Shown: positions 10,840 to 25,861, numbered from the stretch's first letter. The stretch is DNA of 64,000 nucleotides from Brugia malayi (GCF_000002995.4 NW_025062478.1:2332001-2396000); one strand, 5' to 3'. Numbers and translations: made by a program. Notes: generated by a model not told the origin, from the letters alone.

Positions 10840-13800
10840 ATGGATATTGTGTTAGGTGGAGATGAATCGTCTAGTTCGAAGCTAAGTGAAGCACCAACAT
10901 CAATACTTACCTCAACGACAGTTGTTGATGAAATCAGTAATGAATCGACAAAATTATCTTTGCCAATTCCGGATTCGGAATCAATTCCTGCTGAGGGAAC
11001 ACCAAAAACTGGTAATTCTAGCCATCTATTTTTGATTAGCTTTATGCATTCATTAATGAATTTGATTGATTTGAATCAAGCACCAATGTTTCAAAAACTT
11101 TCCAGTAAACACTTATTATAATGACTTTTTAACGATTTCTTTCTAGCTGAGCTAATTATGGATGTTCAACACATATTTGCAAAGATTTTTAGTAAAATAT
11201 TCGGATTTTTTTTGCTAGATTGCAAGATGGTAATAATCATTAACTTATGCCCATATATTTTCACTCAGCCTACTGTAAACTCTTTCCCTTCATATTTTGA
11301 TATGACAAATATATTGCAGGTGGCAAAGAAGGTCGCATGGTTAAAAGTTCATCAACACGTGTCATTACAGCGGATACAACACATATGCATATTGAACCAA
11401 GCCATATTATCGAATATGAATGGCCACCGAAATCAGGCGAACGTTATTTTATCCAGGTAAGTCCCAACTCGATTTTATGTCATTTTAATTAACATTGCTG
11501 TTTGCAACATAAATTTACCGTTATGCTATTTATTAATAGTTTTGGTTTTGTCATTTTATATTACCCTGTTAATTTCATGAGGATTTTGTTGCCATTTAAA
11601 CTCTACGTGATATTTTTTTAATATTTCTTTTTGTATTTCTCTGTCATTGCAAAAGTTTGGCTATTTTCCTTACAGTAACATATTTAGTCTGTGTTGAAAT
11701 CTCTTTTCATCGCATTGTGATAAATTCATGACTAGAGTTATAATAGACATTGGAAATAATGCGCATTTGTTTTGTTTTTATTTTAATACTTGGATTGTCA
11801 CAATGATGACTATAAGTCATTTAAATTGCCATGATGATGATTATATGTCATTTCGCACTTCGGATTAGTTGAACATATCATTGTTATGCTGCATGCAATC
11901 CCTATGGGAATATCACACATTATAGCTATATTTCATTTCATTGCAGTTCAGTGTTGCATAATATTTTATTTAGGAACAAATTGCGGAGCTGTTGGACGTA
12001 AAATCATTTAAAAGGAAGTATCCTGAATTAAGCCGCCACACCATTGAAATCAACGAGAGAGAATATTTATTGGCTAATTATAAACTCGCTACAGCTATAA
12101 ATGAACATCGTAAATTTTAAATCTAGTATTTTTCTTATTAGCAATCTAAGTTATGCACGTATGTTATTTATGTCGTATCTTTTTCTTTCTTTTTTTTTTT
12201 TTTTTTTTTTGCTATTTTTATGTTATTTTTTCTTATTTTTACTGACTAAGAAAAAATGTTAGATGGGCGCCTTCTAAATTCAATATAACAACTATTATTA
12301 GAATTGTGGCCGTCTATTCAGTGAAAAAATTTTGGCTTTACCACCTCTTTCTTAATTATTGTAGGAACTTTTGTAAGCTAATGTCCAAATCTAGGTGATA
12401 TGCATGATGAATGCGTATTATATTTCCAGAAATGCATGGTCTGACAGCCTTAAGAGCAATTGAGATTCATGAATTAATGGCTTCGGATTATCCAGCTATA
12501 TATTCAGTAAGTCATATGCCAGATTTTTTTATGTAACCAATGTTTAATAAAATATTACGTTTCAGCAAGCATTTTTTCTGTCGATTGTTGTAACTTCGAT
12601 TTACTTCGATTGTTATCAATCTTTTTACTTCTTTAGGAATACCAGAGAGCGGCAGCTGATAAAGTGAAATTGCAAATGGCAGAAGAGCAGAAGCGGCTAG
12701 ATGCTGTATGTTTGTTATTATTGTTATTTTAATTAGATATTTAAAGAAGAAGACATTTTTATTTCGAGTAAGACTTATTTCGAGTGAGGCATTTAATATT
12801 CTAGATAAAACTGGATACAAAGAAGATGGATGAGCTAAGGAAGAGCGCCATAAGGAGCGCTTTTGAATTTAACTCTGAAATGAACGCAATTAAACGAACC
12901 GAACGGCGTTATTTTTGGGATTTGCAAACTTCGGTATGTTATATAATTTTAGGAGTGAGAAGTTCAGTTGTCACATGTGTACAAAAATAAACAGTACTGC
13001 TATTTTTAGATCATTCAGTCTTCAAAAAATCGATGGAAACGGATGCCTCCAGAATATACACGGCCAGGACCCTATCCTGCTGCACTTATTCATGGCCAAT
13101 ATCAACATTTCTATAAAAAGTATACATGATTTCCGAATATCATTTTATTGTTTCAGTAATGCCTTTGTGTTTCAGCAAACTGAATTTTACTCATGTTATA
13201 TTGCAAATTTAAGATTTACACCAAAAGAATTACGTCGATTGCCGTTATCTACGGTACTGGATTATGATTATCTTTTACCTCCTAAACGACCTGTTTCACC
13301 ATTACCTGTGATTGTTCATGAGGAGGAAGTAACGTCTTCAACAAATACTGACAGTAATGATGCTGGACAGCATGATAATCATCTCGAGATACCACCTCCA
13401 GTTTTATTACCTTCTAATTATAATGATGATATGAAAACGACGTTAAATAAAATGGATTCTCAGGTCAGTGTATTTTATTATATGAGATGTTGATGCATTT
13501 CCACTCTTCATTTCCAAATTTTTATATAAAATTATAGCAAATGATAAGGTAATATCTTTGATCATTTCTTATCTATATATCTGCTATTTCATTTCTTAGA
13601 AAAAATAAAAAATGGAATGAATTGACATATTCTCTTCTTTCTGCTTTCACATTTCCTCATTATTAACCGAGATTTCCCATCCAGTCATCTGATATTAACG
13701 TGTCATCAATTTGTTGATATCTTCAGATGTACTGGTCGGAGGAATCCGCTCGTTTTGTTATCGACAACTGAAGTAATCGAAAATCTTTGCTTTAAGAATT

Positions 13801-16661
13801 GAAATTTTAAATTTTCATAAAGTAGAACTTTGTTTTTTTATTTATTTGAAGCTTTCACGCTAACCGAGTACGTATGAAAATGATCATTTGGACCTTTTGC
13901 ATCACAGACGATGCTTGAAGAATTAAGATCGGAGTTGCTGCCGACGACATACAAGATGTTGGCCACTACAAATGATTTTTTCTTTTTTAGAACGCTGTTG
14001 AAAAAAAAAAAAGAAAAAAAAAACGTTGTAATCTATCGTCCAGATTAACTCATTTCGTTCTGCTTGTGTGTTGTTGCTTTTGCAGGGTTTTTCTTTTGTA
14101 TAATGTAAAATTGTGTGCCTTGATTATTGTAGGCTCACATTTAGGAGTGTATATGGTAGTAATTCAGTTAGGTTTAACCAGGTGTTTCATGAAAATTCAT
14201 TCTTTGATTAATGTTTGGTTAGATTTTTATTGTTTTCATTTGTAGATAGTTTTATTCCTTCATTTCCCAATGGATTAAGCTCTTTATTTCTTTTTGACTT
14301 TTATGGTTCAAAATTTAGGGATTACATTTCCTGAGCGTAGAAAAGGACTTTTCAACATCTTTGGAAGAAATTGCATGTCTGTTCTAAAACTTTATCATTT
14401 TTATAATTTTTTATTTGAACGCGTGATTGGTATCAATCCTTTATTTCTTATAGCATCTTTTCTCCCTTTTTTCAGAAAAGCAAATTAATTTGAAACCTTC
14501 ATGAGATTACATAATGACAAATATATCAGCTAAAGATCGAAAATGCTTAAAAGCAATTCAGATTTTAAACGAAAAGTAAGATAAGGACCTCGAGGAATCT
14601 CTTGATATTTCAATAATATCGATGGTAATGCAATAAAAATTAACTACCTTAGCTTATTTAATCTCTATATTTTGTGCTCATTTATTTGTTTTAGCATTTT
14701 TACGCGTCTTTCTTCATCGAGTATTACTAAATATCTTGTTTGTTAAATACTTCTGCCTTCTCAGTTTTTTTTTACGAGTATGTGGCACTAATATATGGCT
14801 TTTTAATAATGTTACTAAGTAACAAAATTTTTATCCAATACTGAGCTTATATTGAAAGAAAAGATATAATTTAAGCTTAAATGCTTAAAATAACGATTAT
14901 TCTGATCTCCAAACCGACTGGATTCATTTCTGGCAGGTACATTGTTGTTTCAGTATTTTGGAAATTTTTTGCCTTTGCAACGTTACTTTTTTCGAATTGC
15001 TATTGTTGTAGCTGCATTTTTAGTTTTCAGAGAATCATGGATATATGGCATAGTACTATGAATAGTAAATAATACGTTTATGTTGATTTGAGGATATCTT
15101 ACTGTTGTAGTAATTTAAATGTAGTAAATTCTTATCACTCTAGAAATATAGTTTACTTTTTTTTTAGACATATAAAGCGTACAAAATTTTCGAAAGAGCA
15201 AAAACAAAAGGACGAACAAAGTTTGGTATTTTGAATTTGAAGCATAATGAGTGGATAGTCAAAAAGTGAATAGTGGATAGCCTTTTTATATGTTTGCTTC
15301 TTCAATTCATCCACTTATTAATTCATTTATTTATACAAAGAGGACGAAAAGCTACGCAATTGATCTTTGATTATAGTAGTTAGACTAGTTTCACGTCATG
15401 CTTCTCATGTTCCATCAATTTTTTCTTCTTGTCATTTTTCTCTAAAAAAATCATTGATTTCAATAAGTTATAGAATTTAGTTTCTTCTGAGAAGAAAGAT
15501 AAGAAGAAGGAAAAGAAAAATTTTCCTATTATTGAATAAATGGTGGGAATAACTTCATTTTTATGTGGAGAAAAGAGGTTTATGATGAAAAATGTCAGAG
15601 GAACAAGATTTTTTCGCTGAAGGCAACGATTTCAAAAAAAATTCATTTGTCGTTTTTCCTCTTCATCAATTTTTCCTGTCTTATATTGTTGTCGGAATTG
15701 GTAATGTCTTTTAATTATTTTCTCTAAATTGATACAGTTGATCATTTCATCACAGAAATTTCTTATTTTACTCAAAAATTTATATATTACTAGAAAATAA
15801 GAGAAGAAGGTGTCTTCAAGAAAACATGATTTGTCAATGACTAACAATATTGTGGATTTAATTTAAGATATTAATCTGAGAAAGAAAGTGATAGAAGCTG
15901 ACACAAATATCTGATAAAATTGCAAAAAAGAAAAAAAAAAAAAAAACCATCATTCTATTCTAATTATAGGATTTAACTAAACAGCAGTGTTCGATATGCG
16001 GTGAAAACGAGGAACGTCAAATATTATCCTGTTCTAATTGCAATAATGTAGTACATCCGGATTGTGCTGGTTTACCGGAACACGTCGTTAAGGTTGCACT
16101 GAATTATAGATGGAACTGCATTGAATGCAAGAAATGTACTATATGCGAAAAGCCGGATAATGAGGTGAAATACGCTTATTGTAATTGGCCAGTATTTTGT
16201 TGGGATTAGCAAATTTCCGAAGTGATTGAATAAATAAAAAAAATGGAAGAAAGCAAGAGTAAGAAGTGGAAATATTCTGATTATAATTATTTTAATTATT
16301 AATATCTATATATATTGAGAAATATTTTGAACTTACGTTTTTGTCTACAGTTTAGGGTTAATGTGAAATGTTCGGTTTGTTCGATATTTTAAATCTATCA
16401 AGAGCCTTTTCATATTATTCTCGATTTCAGTGTTTATTTCTTTCTTTCTTGATTTATCAAATGAAGCAAGATTTGTTAACTTGTTTTGTTTGGGATTCAT
16501 TAATTAGTTTAAGTCGTCGATTCATTGTGTACCTTCTTTCAAGTTTAATTATAATTTAGCGATTTGTAATAGCTCGAGACATACGTAATTTTCTCACTTA
16601 TCTTATATGAGTTTTTTTTTTTTTAAACTTTCAGAGAAATAATTTTTGAAATTTATTTCTA

Positions 16662-16696
<35 letters not shown>

Positions 16697-16914
16697 TATA
16701 TACAGAGGCAATTGTATATGTGTGTGTATGTTTGTGAAATAATCAATTAAATGAGTATTTGCAGGATGCAATGATGTTTTGCGATCGTTGTGATCGTGGT
16801 TATCATACATTTTGTGTTGGTTTATCGACTCCACCAAATGGTAACTGGATTTGTTCCAGTTTTTGTTCTGATTACAATGTAACAGCAACGGATGATAGCA
16901 CATGTAATGAATGA
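10840..16914 (+). CDS. phf-10: PHF10/BAF45a-like SWI/SNF (PBAF) subunit
   Basis: About ten exons encoding roughly 450-500 residues (human PHF10 is of similar size). The start is taken as ATG 10840, just after TTTTAG; an in-frame ATG at 10816 is the alternative. After an acidic/Ser-rich N-terminus comes the SAY-type region: [34 protein letters not shown], then [20 protein letters not shown] and [20 protein letters not shown], all close to vertebrate PHF10. A Pro/Ser-rich linker ends at about 13463. After an intron of about 2.5 kb come two tandem PHD fingers: [18 protein letters not shown] with [10 protein letters not shown], and then [10 protein letters not shown] joined to [19 protein letters not shown]. 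In the second PHD the last ligand pair reads CSSFC (CX3C) instead of the usual CX2C. PHF10 and its DPF relatives read histone tails in PBAF remodelling complexes. Stop TGA is at 16912-16914. Confidence 0.93.
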
Positions 16915-17076
16915 TGAATGGTATTACTTCATTACACTGTATTATTCCGATGCTTTCAAATGTAATTTCTCTTCCATTTAATTTAATTCAGAAGTTTATT
17001 CCATCCGAAAACATTTATTAATCAGATTCTGTGCTTATCTATTATTTTGATTCAAATTTATGCGTCTTATTTATCA

Positions 17077-17114
<38 letters not shown>

Positions 17115-17518
17115 TTTCTAGTATGATCATTTTTAGCTGAAATAGTTGCTGAGTTGTTGATAGTTTACCGTTAAGATGGATCTATTTGAATTGAAGATAT
17201 ATGCAATTGCAAACTATCAGTGGATAGATCTTTAAATGAATGGTCAGAAAATATTTGAATAAATTAAACAGAATTTGTTAACTGGAGGATTTTTTAAAAG
17301 TAGCAGATAAAATAAGCAATATAATGGATGTAGTTATGTTATTGATTTCCTGAGAATTATATGTTTTTTTTTTTTTTTTTGTTATTAAATCCTCATTTCC
17401 TATTGCAGAGAGAAAAAAAGACGAAGAAATTTAATAAATTAGCTAAAAATTTGTTTATTAACATTCATTATTTGTTGACATTCCATATCTAAACATCATT
17501 AATAATGGCTTCTTTATA

Positions 17519-17552
<34 letters not shown>

Positions 17553-19006
17553 TTGTTTTTTGTGCTTTTGGCATTATGATTTTTTCCACTTTTTGTCGTA
17601 TTCGCAATTGCATATTTTTGTTAATTATTGTTGCATCAAGAAAGGAACTCTATCTTAATGCATCTTCGCCTTTTTGTTATTTTACATGCAATATCCATTT
17701 GAATTATTAATTTGAATTTGAAACTAATTGTGAAGAAGAAGAAAATTGCTTTCCCATTCGAAGATATTTTGTTCAATTTATTTGTGATATGATGAATGAT
17801 GAGGGTTTTTCTTTATTTTTAAATCTAGTTAGTGCTGCTTTTTTTTTTCTTTCTTTTTTGTTAATTTTTGCAACCTATAAATGACAAAATTTAGAATTAT
17901 GAGTTGCTAATAGTATTTTGTAACTTCTTAATTCTATTGCAAATTAAATTATGAGATATTACTTTTTTAATTACCACTATGTGATTTTATAATTTCTCGT
18001 CAAATAATCTGACATTTATTGGTTTCTTTTTTCTTTTAGTTCTCTTTTTTCTGTCTTTCTCTCATTGTGCATCTTTTTCATCCGGTCAATTTAGGGAACG
18101 GTTGATGAATTTGTGATTGTTGGACGTATTCAAATACGTATGGTTTTATTGTTGTAAGCAATTGAAATTTTGCACTGATATTTAATTATTGAATTGATTC
18201 TTAATGTTCTATCTTATTGAAAACAATTAATTGAACTTGTTGCTTTGAAAAAAAAAAATATTATGGAGAAAAAATTATAAAAATTTAAGTTATTATTCAA
18301 GTCGATTGTATAATAACTATCTTTGCATATTATTTTAATCCATATTTTACATTGCTTTCATTTACAATTCCTGAGATCATCATCACTCTTTTGTTTATAG
18401 TTCCTCTGAAGGAAAATAAACTTTGTTTCTTTTTGTTTAAATATTTAATCTATGTAACTATTCAATTGAAATACTCGTAATATTTATACTTATACTGTTC
18501 TTTTGCCGATTTCATTTCGTTTTCTTCTTCCTTTCATATATTTCAGATAATTATTGATAAAAAAAAAAAATAATGAAAGCTTTTAAGTGAAGATAAGGAA
18601 TTTAGTTATTGTTGTAGATGAGCCACTATATTTCGTAAAGATAAATATCTTTTACAATTCCTAAATAAAAAAGCAAAAAAATTTTCAATAATTAGCTTTT
18701 TAAGAGGATTAGCTAGTGCTAAAATGTTTTCAAGATAGTATAACATATAGTGTTTTAGGTGATAATATTTTATCAATATATCAGTAATTTGTAAAATAAA
18801 TTTTTGGATATGATTAACAAGCTAAAAAGATGTACTATTTCAAATTACAGTTGAAATTTCAGTTTTTATTTTTGTTCAAATACCTATATTGCAATACGTT
18901 GTTCTACATATCCATTATGTGTATTTGTCCTTGAATTTTCCGGACAACTGATTGACAGATTGAAAGTGAAGTTAATTGCGGTAGGAAGAGTTGATGTTGG
19001 GTGTAG
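16915..19006. other. Intergenic, AT-rich, no gene seen
   Basis: The stretch holds an ATT trinucleotide run at about 17078-17112, a TA dinucleotide run followed by poly-T at about 17512-17554, and other T runs. No coding exon with worm-like splice borders was evident on either strand. The 3' UTR of the PHF10-like gene and the promoter of the PPP1R21-like gene must lie here. Confidence 0.7.
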
Positions 19007-22000
19007 ATGTCAACAATCTCTTCGAATGCTGATATCAATACCAAATATCAACGAGTTGCTGCTGAATATGCTAAGGTTTTGTTAGTTTTTTTTTTTTTTT
19101 TTTTTTTTTCATTGAAAAAATATGTAAAAATTCTAGGAAAAAGTATTACTGGAAAAGTACTTCCTGTTTTCTGCTAAGATTTAGGCATTAGATTTGAATT
19201 GTTTTGATGGAAAATGACAAATTCTCATGCTTATGTTTGATATGCATGCTTGAATGTAATGTTGAGAGTTCCGGTTGCTCAGGGTGATCGACAAATTTAT
19301 ATTTCATAGCTAATTTTTCTGCTCTTAAAAATTTGTAATTAAGATTTGCTAGAATTTTTCGTTTTTTGTGATAGCTTATGAACTTATAGCTGACTTAATA
19401 TGCTTAAACTGTGTAATTTTATTTCCATTGTTTTCTTTTTGTTTTTTTCTTTGTTTGAATTAATAAAACATTTGAGACAATTTTCATGGCTATTTACTAA
19501 CCAGCAGAGAGGTATATTAAAATTAAAGATTCTAATATACATTACTTTTTTTGCAGCTAAAAGTTCAAATATCTACGTTGAAAAATGCGGTTATTGCGGA
19601 GCAAGTAAAAAATGAAAAATTATCGGTGAGTGGCTTACGAACTAAATTAAAGCAAACAAAAAGAAAATAGCAAATTGTTCATTTTACGTATTTATTTGAT
19701 TAATTTAACCTATTACGATGTTATCTATATTTTTTGCAAATGTCTTTTTTTTTTTTTTTTTTCTGTAAGCATTCATGCAGTTCTTGTCTCCAGAAATGTT
19801 TTTCTAAATTATTATCTCCAGCGATTATTTAATTTGATTTAAAAGCAGTTTCTGCTGCCGTATGGTTTTTTTTTTTGATAACGAAATATAAGCAGAAACA
19901 GAATTGTACTATGTTTTAGTCTTAATTCGATTATTCAAAGGATAAAAAATTATGTGCATTTGTTATATAGGCACTTAGTATAATAATAAGAATATAACAT
20001 TTCAAACTAATTGTACATATTTTACATTATTTGCAATGCCTATCTTTTGCTTCTTCTTTTTAAATGCGTATTCGTATCTCAGCAATTTATGAACCAAAAA
20101 TTTTGTTGCAAAATTAATCTTTTCTCTCGATTTTTTCTGGTTTTTTTTAGATTGATTTGCATAATAGTGAATCAACATTGCGAAAACTCGAAAATGAAAA
20201 AGAAGGATTTGAATTTCGGAATAACCAGTTAGTGAAACGGGTTGAGTCATTGCAGAATGAAATCGATAATATTAAGCAGACATCTGTTAAGGTTGATATT
20301 TTTAGTCAGAATTTTTCTTTAAAAAATTGTTATCTCAAATTTTTTTTTCTCTTTCTGAATTGTTTCTTTTTCTAGAAGCGAGGGTTGCTGTTTCAAAAGA
20401 ATACACGTGCAGAACGTTCAACTGAATTGGATAATGGAGTTCTTCAAATGGAACTACAAAAGAAAGTGATAGAAAATGAAACACTACACAAGAAGGTATT
20501 ATTACTTTTGATGCAGTTAATTATTATTTTTGAAGTAAAAATGAAATTCATAAAGAATGTTGATGTTTGTTGTTGTCGTTGTTCAAGTTAAGTAGGTTAT
20601 TATAAATGACAACAATTGTTTGCTAGTGGTAAACAGCGTAATGACCAAAAATTTTTACGTGTTCTTTTTTCATTCTTATAATCTAAAATTTCTTATGATT
20701 GAAATTTGAATATTTTAGATTTCCGAACTGGAAAATGAATATACAGAAACAACATCAGCTCTTAATGAACAATATAGAATTCTTGAAATCGAAAACGGAA
20801 AGCTGAAAGAAGAACTTAAAAAAATAAAGGAGAATATAGCAACTGATCAAACATTGTTAGTGGGACTTAATTATCTTTAAAACTTGCTTTATCTTCTTAT
20901 TTAATTTATCATTATCTGGAAAGTTGGGACTAGTATGTCACTTCGGACTAAGATCAACCATCTAGAAGAATAAAATTTGTTGACGAAACATTCTTTATCT
21001 TCCAATATATTGTTTTAGAAGTATAATTTATTTGATTATTTTTTGGAGAACTTTATTGTTTATTTTTCATATCATATATTATTAATTACATATGGCATAA
21101 AATTTTACGATATCTTTTAGTTTCTTTTTTCTTTTTTGTTTAGGAATTGTAATGTGGAAAAACAATCTAAAATCCAGAAGGCTCCCGAGAACAAATCAGT
21201 GGTGGAAGTTAGCGCTATGGGAAGTCAAAATTTGGTATTTTCTATTTTATTTTATTCAGAAAATTAATTCTAGAGAACAAATTATGCCTATTTTGGGAAT
21301 ATTAAATTTCAAATGAAATATCTCCTGAAGCATGATTGTGGATCACGTTGAATTTTCAATTTTTATTTCCTGAAAATTATCCGTTTAATTAATTTTTTTT
21401 TTTTTTTTTATAGGTATTGAATTCTGAAGAATCTGCTGCTAGGAAGGAAACAATGCAAGTTCTATGGTTAGATGCGTTACGTATGGCAAAAATGCTAACA
21501 GCTGGATTTGCAAATTTATTGCAATTGTTTGAGCAGCGCTCTACAATCTATCCAAATGATAGTAACATGGAAAAATTACCGGAGAAGACACTTTTGGTAG
21601 CATTTAGACATTATTTGTATTAGAATAGTTTCTTGACGGATTTATGCTTATTTGATTAAATTTAAATTGTCACTGATATACTTTTCAAATGTCTAGGGCA
21701 AATTGTTGTTAATTGATGCAACAGTATACATTCGTAATTCATTTATATGAATCATAATGTGATAATGTTTCTAGACATTTGAGGAAAAAATATGAGAGTG
21801 GAACAGTTTGAATTGGATTTTACACATAGTACTGTAGGATGTTGTACATTACCTTAGTAGTAATAAATTTACTAAATTACGAGAAAGTTTTGTTTGTATT
21901 AATGCTAATGTTTTTTTTTTTTTTTCTTTTTTAGTATGGACGCCGATTGTTATCAAGTTGTGATATGTTTGAAGCTTGTTCAAGTAGCATTGAAACTATT

Positions 22001-24452
22001 CTAATGAAAAATGCTGATGATAGTTGCTGTAACTTATCTGCTGAATGCACGGGAATTACTTCAATTATAAGTAACGCATTGTTTTCTTGTTCAGTAAGTT
22101 TATTATTTATAGCAGCATTCTTCTTAATGAGGATGACTTAATTTTCTCCTATAATGTAACATTATCTTTTTTTTTCGCTAAAATAAATTTTATTCAAAAA
22201 TTGAATTCATGATAATGAATGATTGAAACCGATATTTTAATTGTATGAATAGAAATAATAATTTTGTTAATTTATGCCAGATTAAATAAATTGCATTTCT
22301 GTAATATTTAATTTTGATTACAGGAATGGCAAGAATTATTCAGTGAAAACAATGTTGATGAAAATCGGGTATCATGGTGTGGTGCAAATTTAAGCAAATG
22401 TAACGAAAATTGGACAATTTCATTTCTTACACTTCTTCGATCTCTCATTGCTCTTTCTCAACAAATTGAATGCAAAGATGACAGTAATCAATCTGCATTA
22501 AGCTTATTTTCACTGATCGAAGATTTAAAAATATCATTAGCAGGTATAATTTACAGGGTAAATTGTTACAGCATATTAGATATGTTTGTATAGAAATGTA
22601 AATAAGTAGTAGATGAAATATGAACGAATTTTTGATAGCTTTTTTTTTTTACAGATTGTAATCGTGCTTATGCAGCAAAAATTTTTAACGAAAATCGTAT
22701 CCCAACAGCTACAAAACGATTACGCTGTGTCAATGAATGCATAAATAATTGTTTGACATCGTTGCAGCGCAATTTGAATAATTTTGCAGCATTTGTACAG
22801 CTAATTATGAATTCTAGTCAATTAAAAGAGTATGTTTTAATATTGGTTTGTTAAGTAGTTAATTGGATTAAGGAAATTTGGGGATATTGGATTGTGTAGT
22901 TTTAAATTGTAATTTGAAAATTTAATTTCCAGTGAAGAAGTTGTTTCTGAGAACACGGAAGTTGTATCTTCTCCTATATTAGATTCACTATTGCCAAATA
23001 ATGATGTGAAAGAAATAGCTCACAAAAATGATGGTGAAACTAAACATGAGGAGGTATATTTGTTGATATTTATTTTTAATGAAGTGACGGTTGATATGTC
23101 GATGTATATTATTTATTTTATTTATTTATGTTTACATTATGGATATCATTTCTAAAAATGTGAGTGTACATGTTTTGTTACAGGAGCAAATATCAAATAG
23201 CAAATGTACACGATTAGGTACCGATTTTTGGAAATCAGAAGTATATTTCTCTTTTTTATTATGTGTAAATTTAATAATATATGATATTAATTTATGATCA
23301 AATATGACAGTTCAACAGAAGTTTCAATCAACAAAGCAAATTACTTATGACATCGAAAGTTTTAAAAATTTGGCTGCTCATTTTTTCAATGCTTTTGCAC
23401 CTAGTCGAACTCTTTTTTTTCAGATGGAATTAGCAACGAAAAGGATTGTTGAATTAGAAAAGCAAAAAGAGCGGATCACTTTGGATTATGAACTTCTCAA
23501 AACGAAATTAGAGTCAATGAAGTGAGAGTTTTAAGTAGTATTATTTTAACGAGCATTTTTATTCATGTTTTTCGTACCATTCGTTCATTCTGTAAAAGTT
23601 TCTCAATCTGTACTACTTAAAATTATTGTGATAGGCAATATCTTGTACTTCATTGGTATTATTTGCATAATAGACTAAATGATATCTAATTATTTAGATC
23701 GTTAGAATCTGGAATTGAAGTGTCAGAATTTCCTTGTAAGGATGCAGATATAATTTGTTCGTATTTCGAAGAACGGATTGGTGATTTACATGCTGATATC
23801 GAGTATATTCGTAGTCGAGCATTCTATTATAAGCATGAAGTTTGTTGCATCTATTTAAAATGTTTCCTATTTATCTTTTCAACAAAAAAAAATATGGATA
23901 TTAATTTCAGTGCAAAGATCTTCTCAAATTAGCCAAATTGTCAGAGCAAGAAAATAAAACTCTACGCGAGGAGCTAAATCTTGTAACAGTCAGGGAATCA
24001 GCACTGAAGGTTATTTTAATTGATAGAATAATAATAATTGTTTTTTCCATTAGATTGGAAGTGTTCTTTTCTGGGTGTAAAATACTTCACACTTCCACTA
24101 GGAATAAAATGCTTCAGGAAGAGCTTGAAATGACTCGAAAAAGCTATGAACTTCAGCTACAAAATTTGCACGAACATATTGCAAATTTGAATATTCAGTT
24201 AGTTGAGCAGTCAAAAACAGTGAATTCTTTCAAAGATATATTGAATGGGATGACTTCGACTAAACAAGTTTGTTTTATTTGATGCTCGCAGTAGAATTTT
24301 TTTTTTTTTGATTTGTAGTGAATTTTTTAGATATCTGTTTTATACATTCGATAATTTGAATGCTCTATCCGAAAGGAAAAATTTTTTTGAAGTAAGTGTT
24401 TTTTAATCATATTTTTCATTTCCAGAATTCTCGAAAATCACTTCTCAAATGA
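19007..24452 (+). CDS. PPP1R21: PPP1R21-like coiled-coil protein (KLRAQ/TTKRSYEDQ)
   Basis: Multi-exon gene starting at ATG 19007, with an in-frame TAG just upstream. The N-terminus, KYQRVAAEYAKLKVQISTLK, is the KLRAQ motif; it continues into coiled coil with FEFRNNQLVKRVESLQNEID, very close to vertebrate PPP1R21. The middle exons (about 21417-22840) are helical, with no charged coiled-coil pattern. The C-terminal part resumes a coiled coil: RIVELEKQKERITLDYELLK, LREELNLVTVRESALK, then MTRKSYELQLQNLHEHIANL, which matches the family's TTKRSYEDQ segment. I add a short last exon, 24426-24452 (NSRKSLLK and TGA), because the preceding donor, phase and basic C-terminus fit. Vertebrate PPP1R21 binds protein phosphatase 1 and is a subunit of the early-endosomal FERRY complex. 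Some internal exon borders (23160-23520) are uncertain. Confidence 0.88.
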
Positions 24453-25861
24453 CGAGTAAATATGTGGTGAACGTGATGGTAATTAGTGCCTGCATTTGTG
24501 TATATTTAGAATAAATTTTGTTTAAGAATTTTATCTTGCGTTGAATTTAATATATGGTATGTAAGTATCGTTTCTTCCGTTCCTTTTTTTCTTTTTTTTT
24601 TTTTTTTTAGAATTTTGTGCGGAATTTAATTTAATTCAGGAAAGCAGAAATGAAGGGAGCGTTTGGATGTTGCTATTGAAGGGAAGGAAATATTGGGAGT
24701 GATTGTGATTCTTTCTTGTTCAGTCCAATTTTGTTCAATTAGTTCCATCTCTGAAAAACAGAAGGATAATGGGAGTAAAAAGAAAAGAACGAGCAAGACA
24801 AGAAACCTAAAATAAAATACTAAAATAGATTATTGGGTTCTTAAGCGGGTATTATGTGAGATGTATTTTCTCTTTTGAAATATTGCCTTCTTAAGTGCTT
24901 TGATTTTCTTTCCTACCATGGTAATATTTTTTTTTTTTTTTTCATTTGTATTTTACCTCCCTTTTGTCGTATATTTTTATGAGAATTGTGAATTATTTCT
25001 ATGAGATTCGATATATTTCCTTTTCTTTAGTGCTATTTTGAAATGAAAATTTGCTACTTTTTCGGGTAAGTTTTCATCGTGTACTTATTTTTGTTTCTAA
25101 GTCCTTCAAAGTTGCATTTATCAGTTGGTGGTAAAAATTTCGAATGATTTTTGCAGAGATTGAAGTGCTGGTGTCATACTTATACAGAAAAACTATTGGT
25201 CAACTATTGGTCAAATTTATAATTAATTTTTTTTAAAGGATGCCATTTTACTCTTCAAAGTGAAAATGTTTGAGTACTAAAGAAAAAAAAGTTCATTTAT
25301 ATGCAGGGTATTTCATCAGTGCACTTGATGAATATGAATTTGCAGCATAAAAATTTGGTAATCTATTGTTTATGTGATTTTATAAAAGGGCAGCTGGAAT
25401 TCTAAATTTTGTATTTGTATCTTTTTATTGAATTTGCTTCAAGGAGCTTTTCATATCTTGGCTCATTTTTGAATTTTCACTTCCCGTTATAAGCACTGAA
25501 TTACTATTCATAATTTATTTTTATTTTTGTCAGTCTCATATCTCTTTTATCAATATTTTTATTACTGATTATGTAATCTGCCATTGATTTAGTAAACATT
25601 ACATTTACAGCCTAACTAATAAAAGATGTAAATAAATGGTTGGATTCTATCATTTTGAACTTTTTCCGACAAGTTAATGATATTTTTATGCAGTTGCATT
25701 ATTTTGGTTATTGACAAATCACTGAGTTTTCAATCCCTTTATAGTTTCATTGTGAATTCGATTTTCATTTCTTAATGTAATGATTTAATTGTTGATCGCT
25801 GTATTAATTTCGATATTTTAATTTGAGATCTTATTCTATAATCTTATATAGTGTTTTAGAT
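24453..25861. other. Intergenic, no gene seen
   Basis: AT-rich sequence with T runs near 24590-24610 and 24927-24942. I saw no coding exon. The TTTTAG two bases before the next ATG (25862) resembles a trans-splice or 5' UTR acceptor. Confidence 0.65.
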
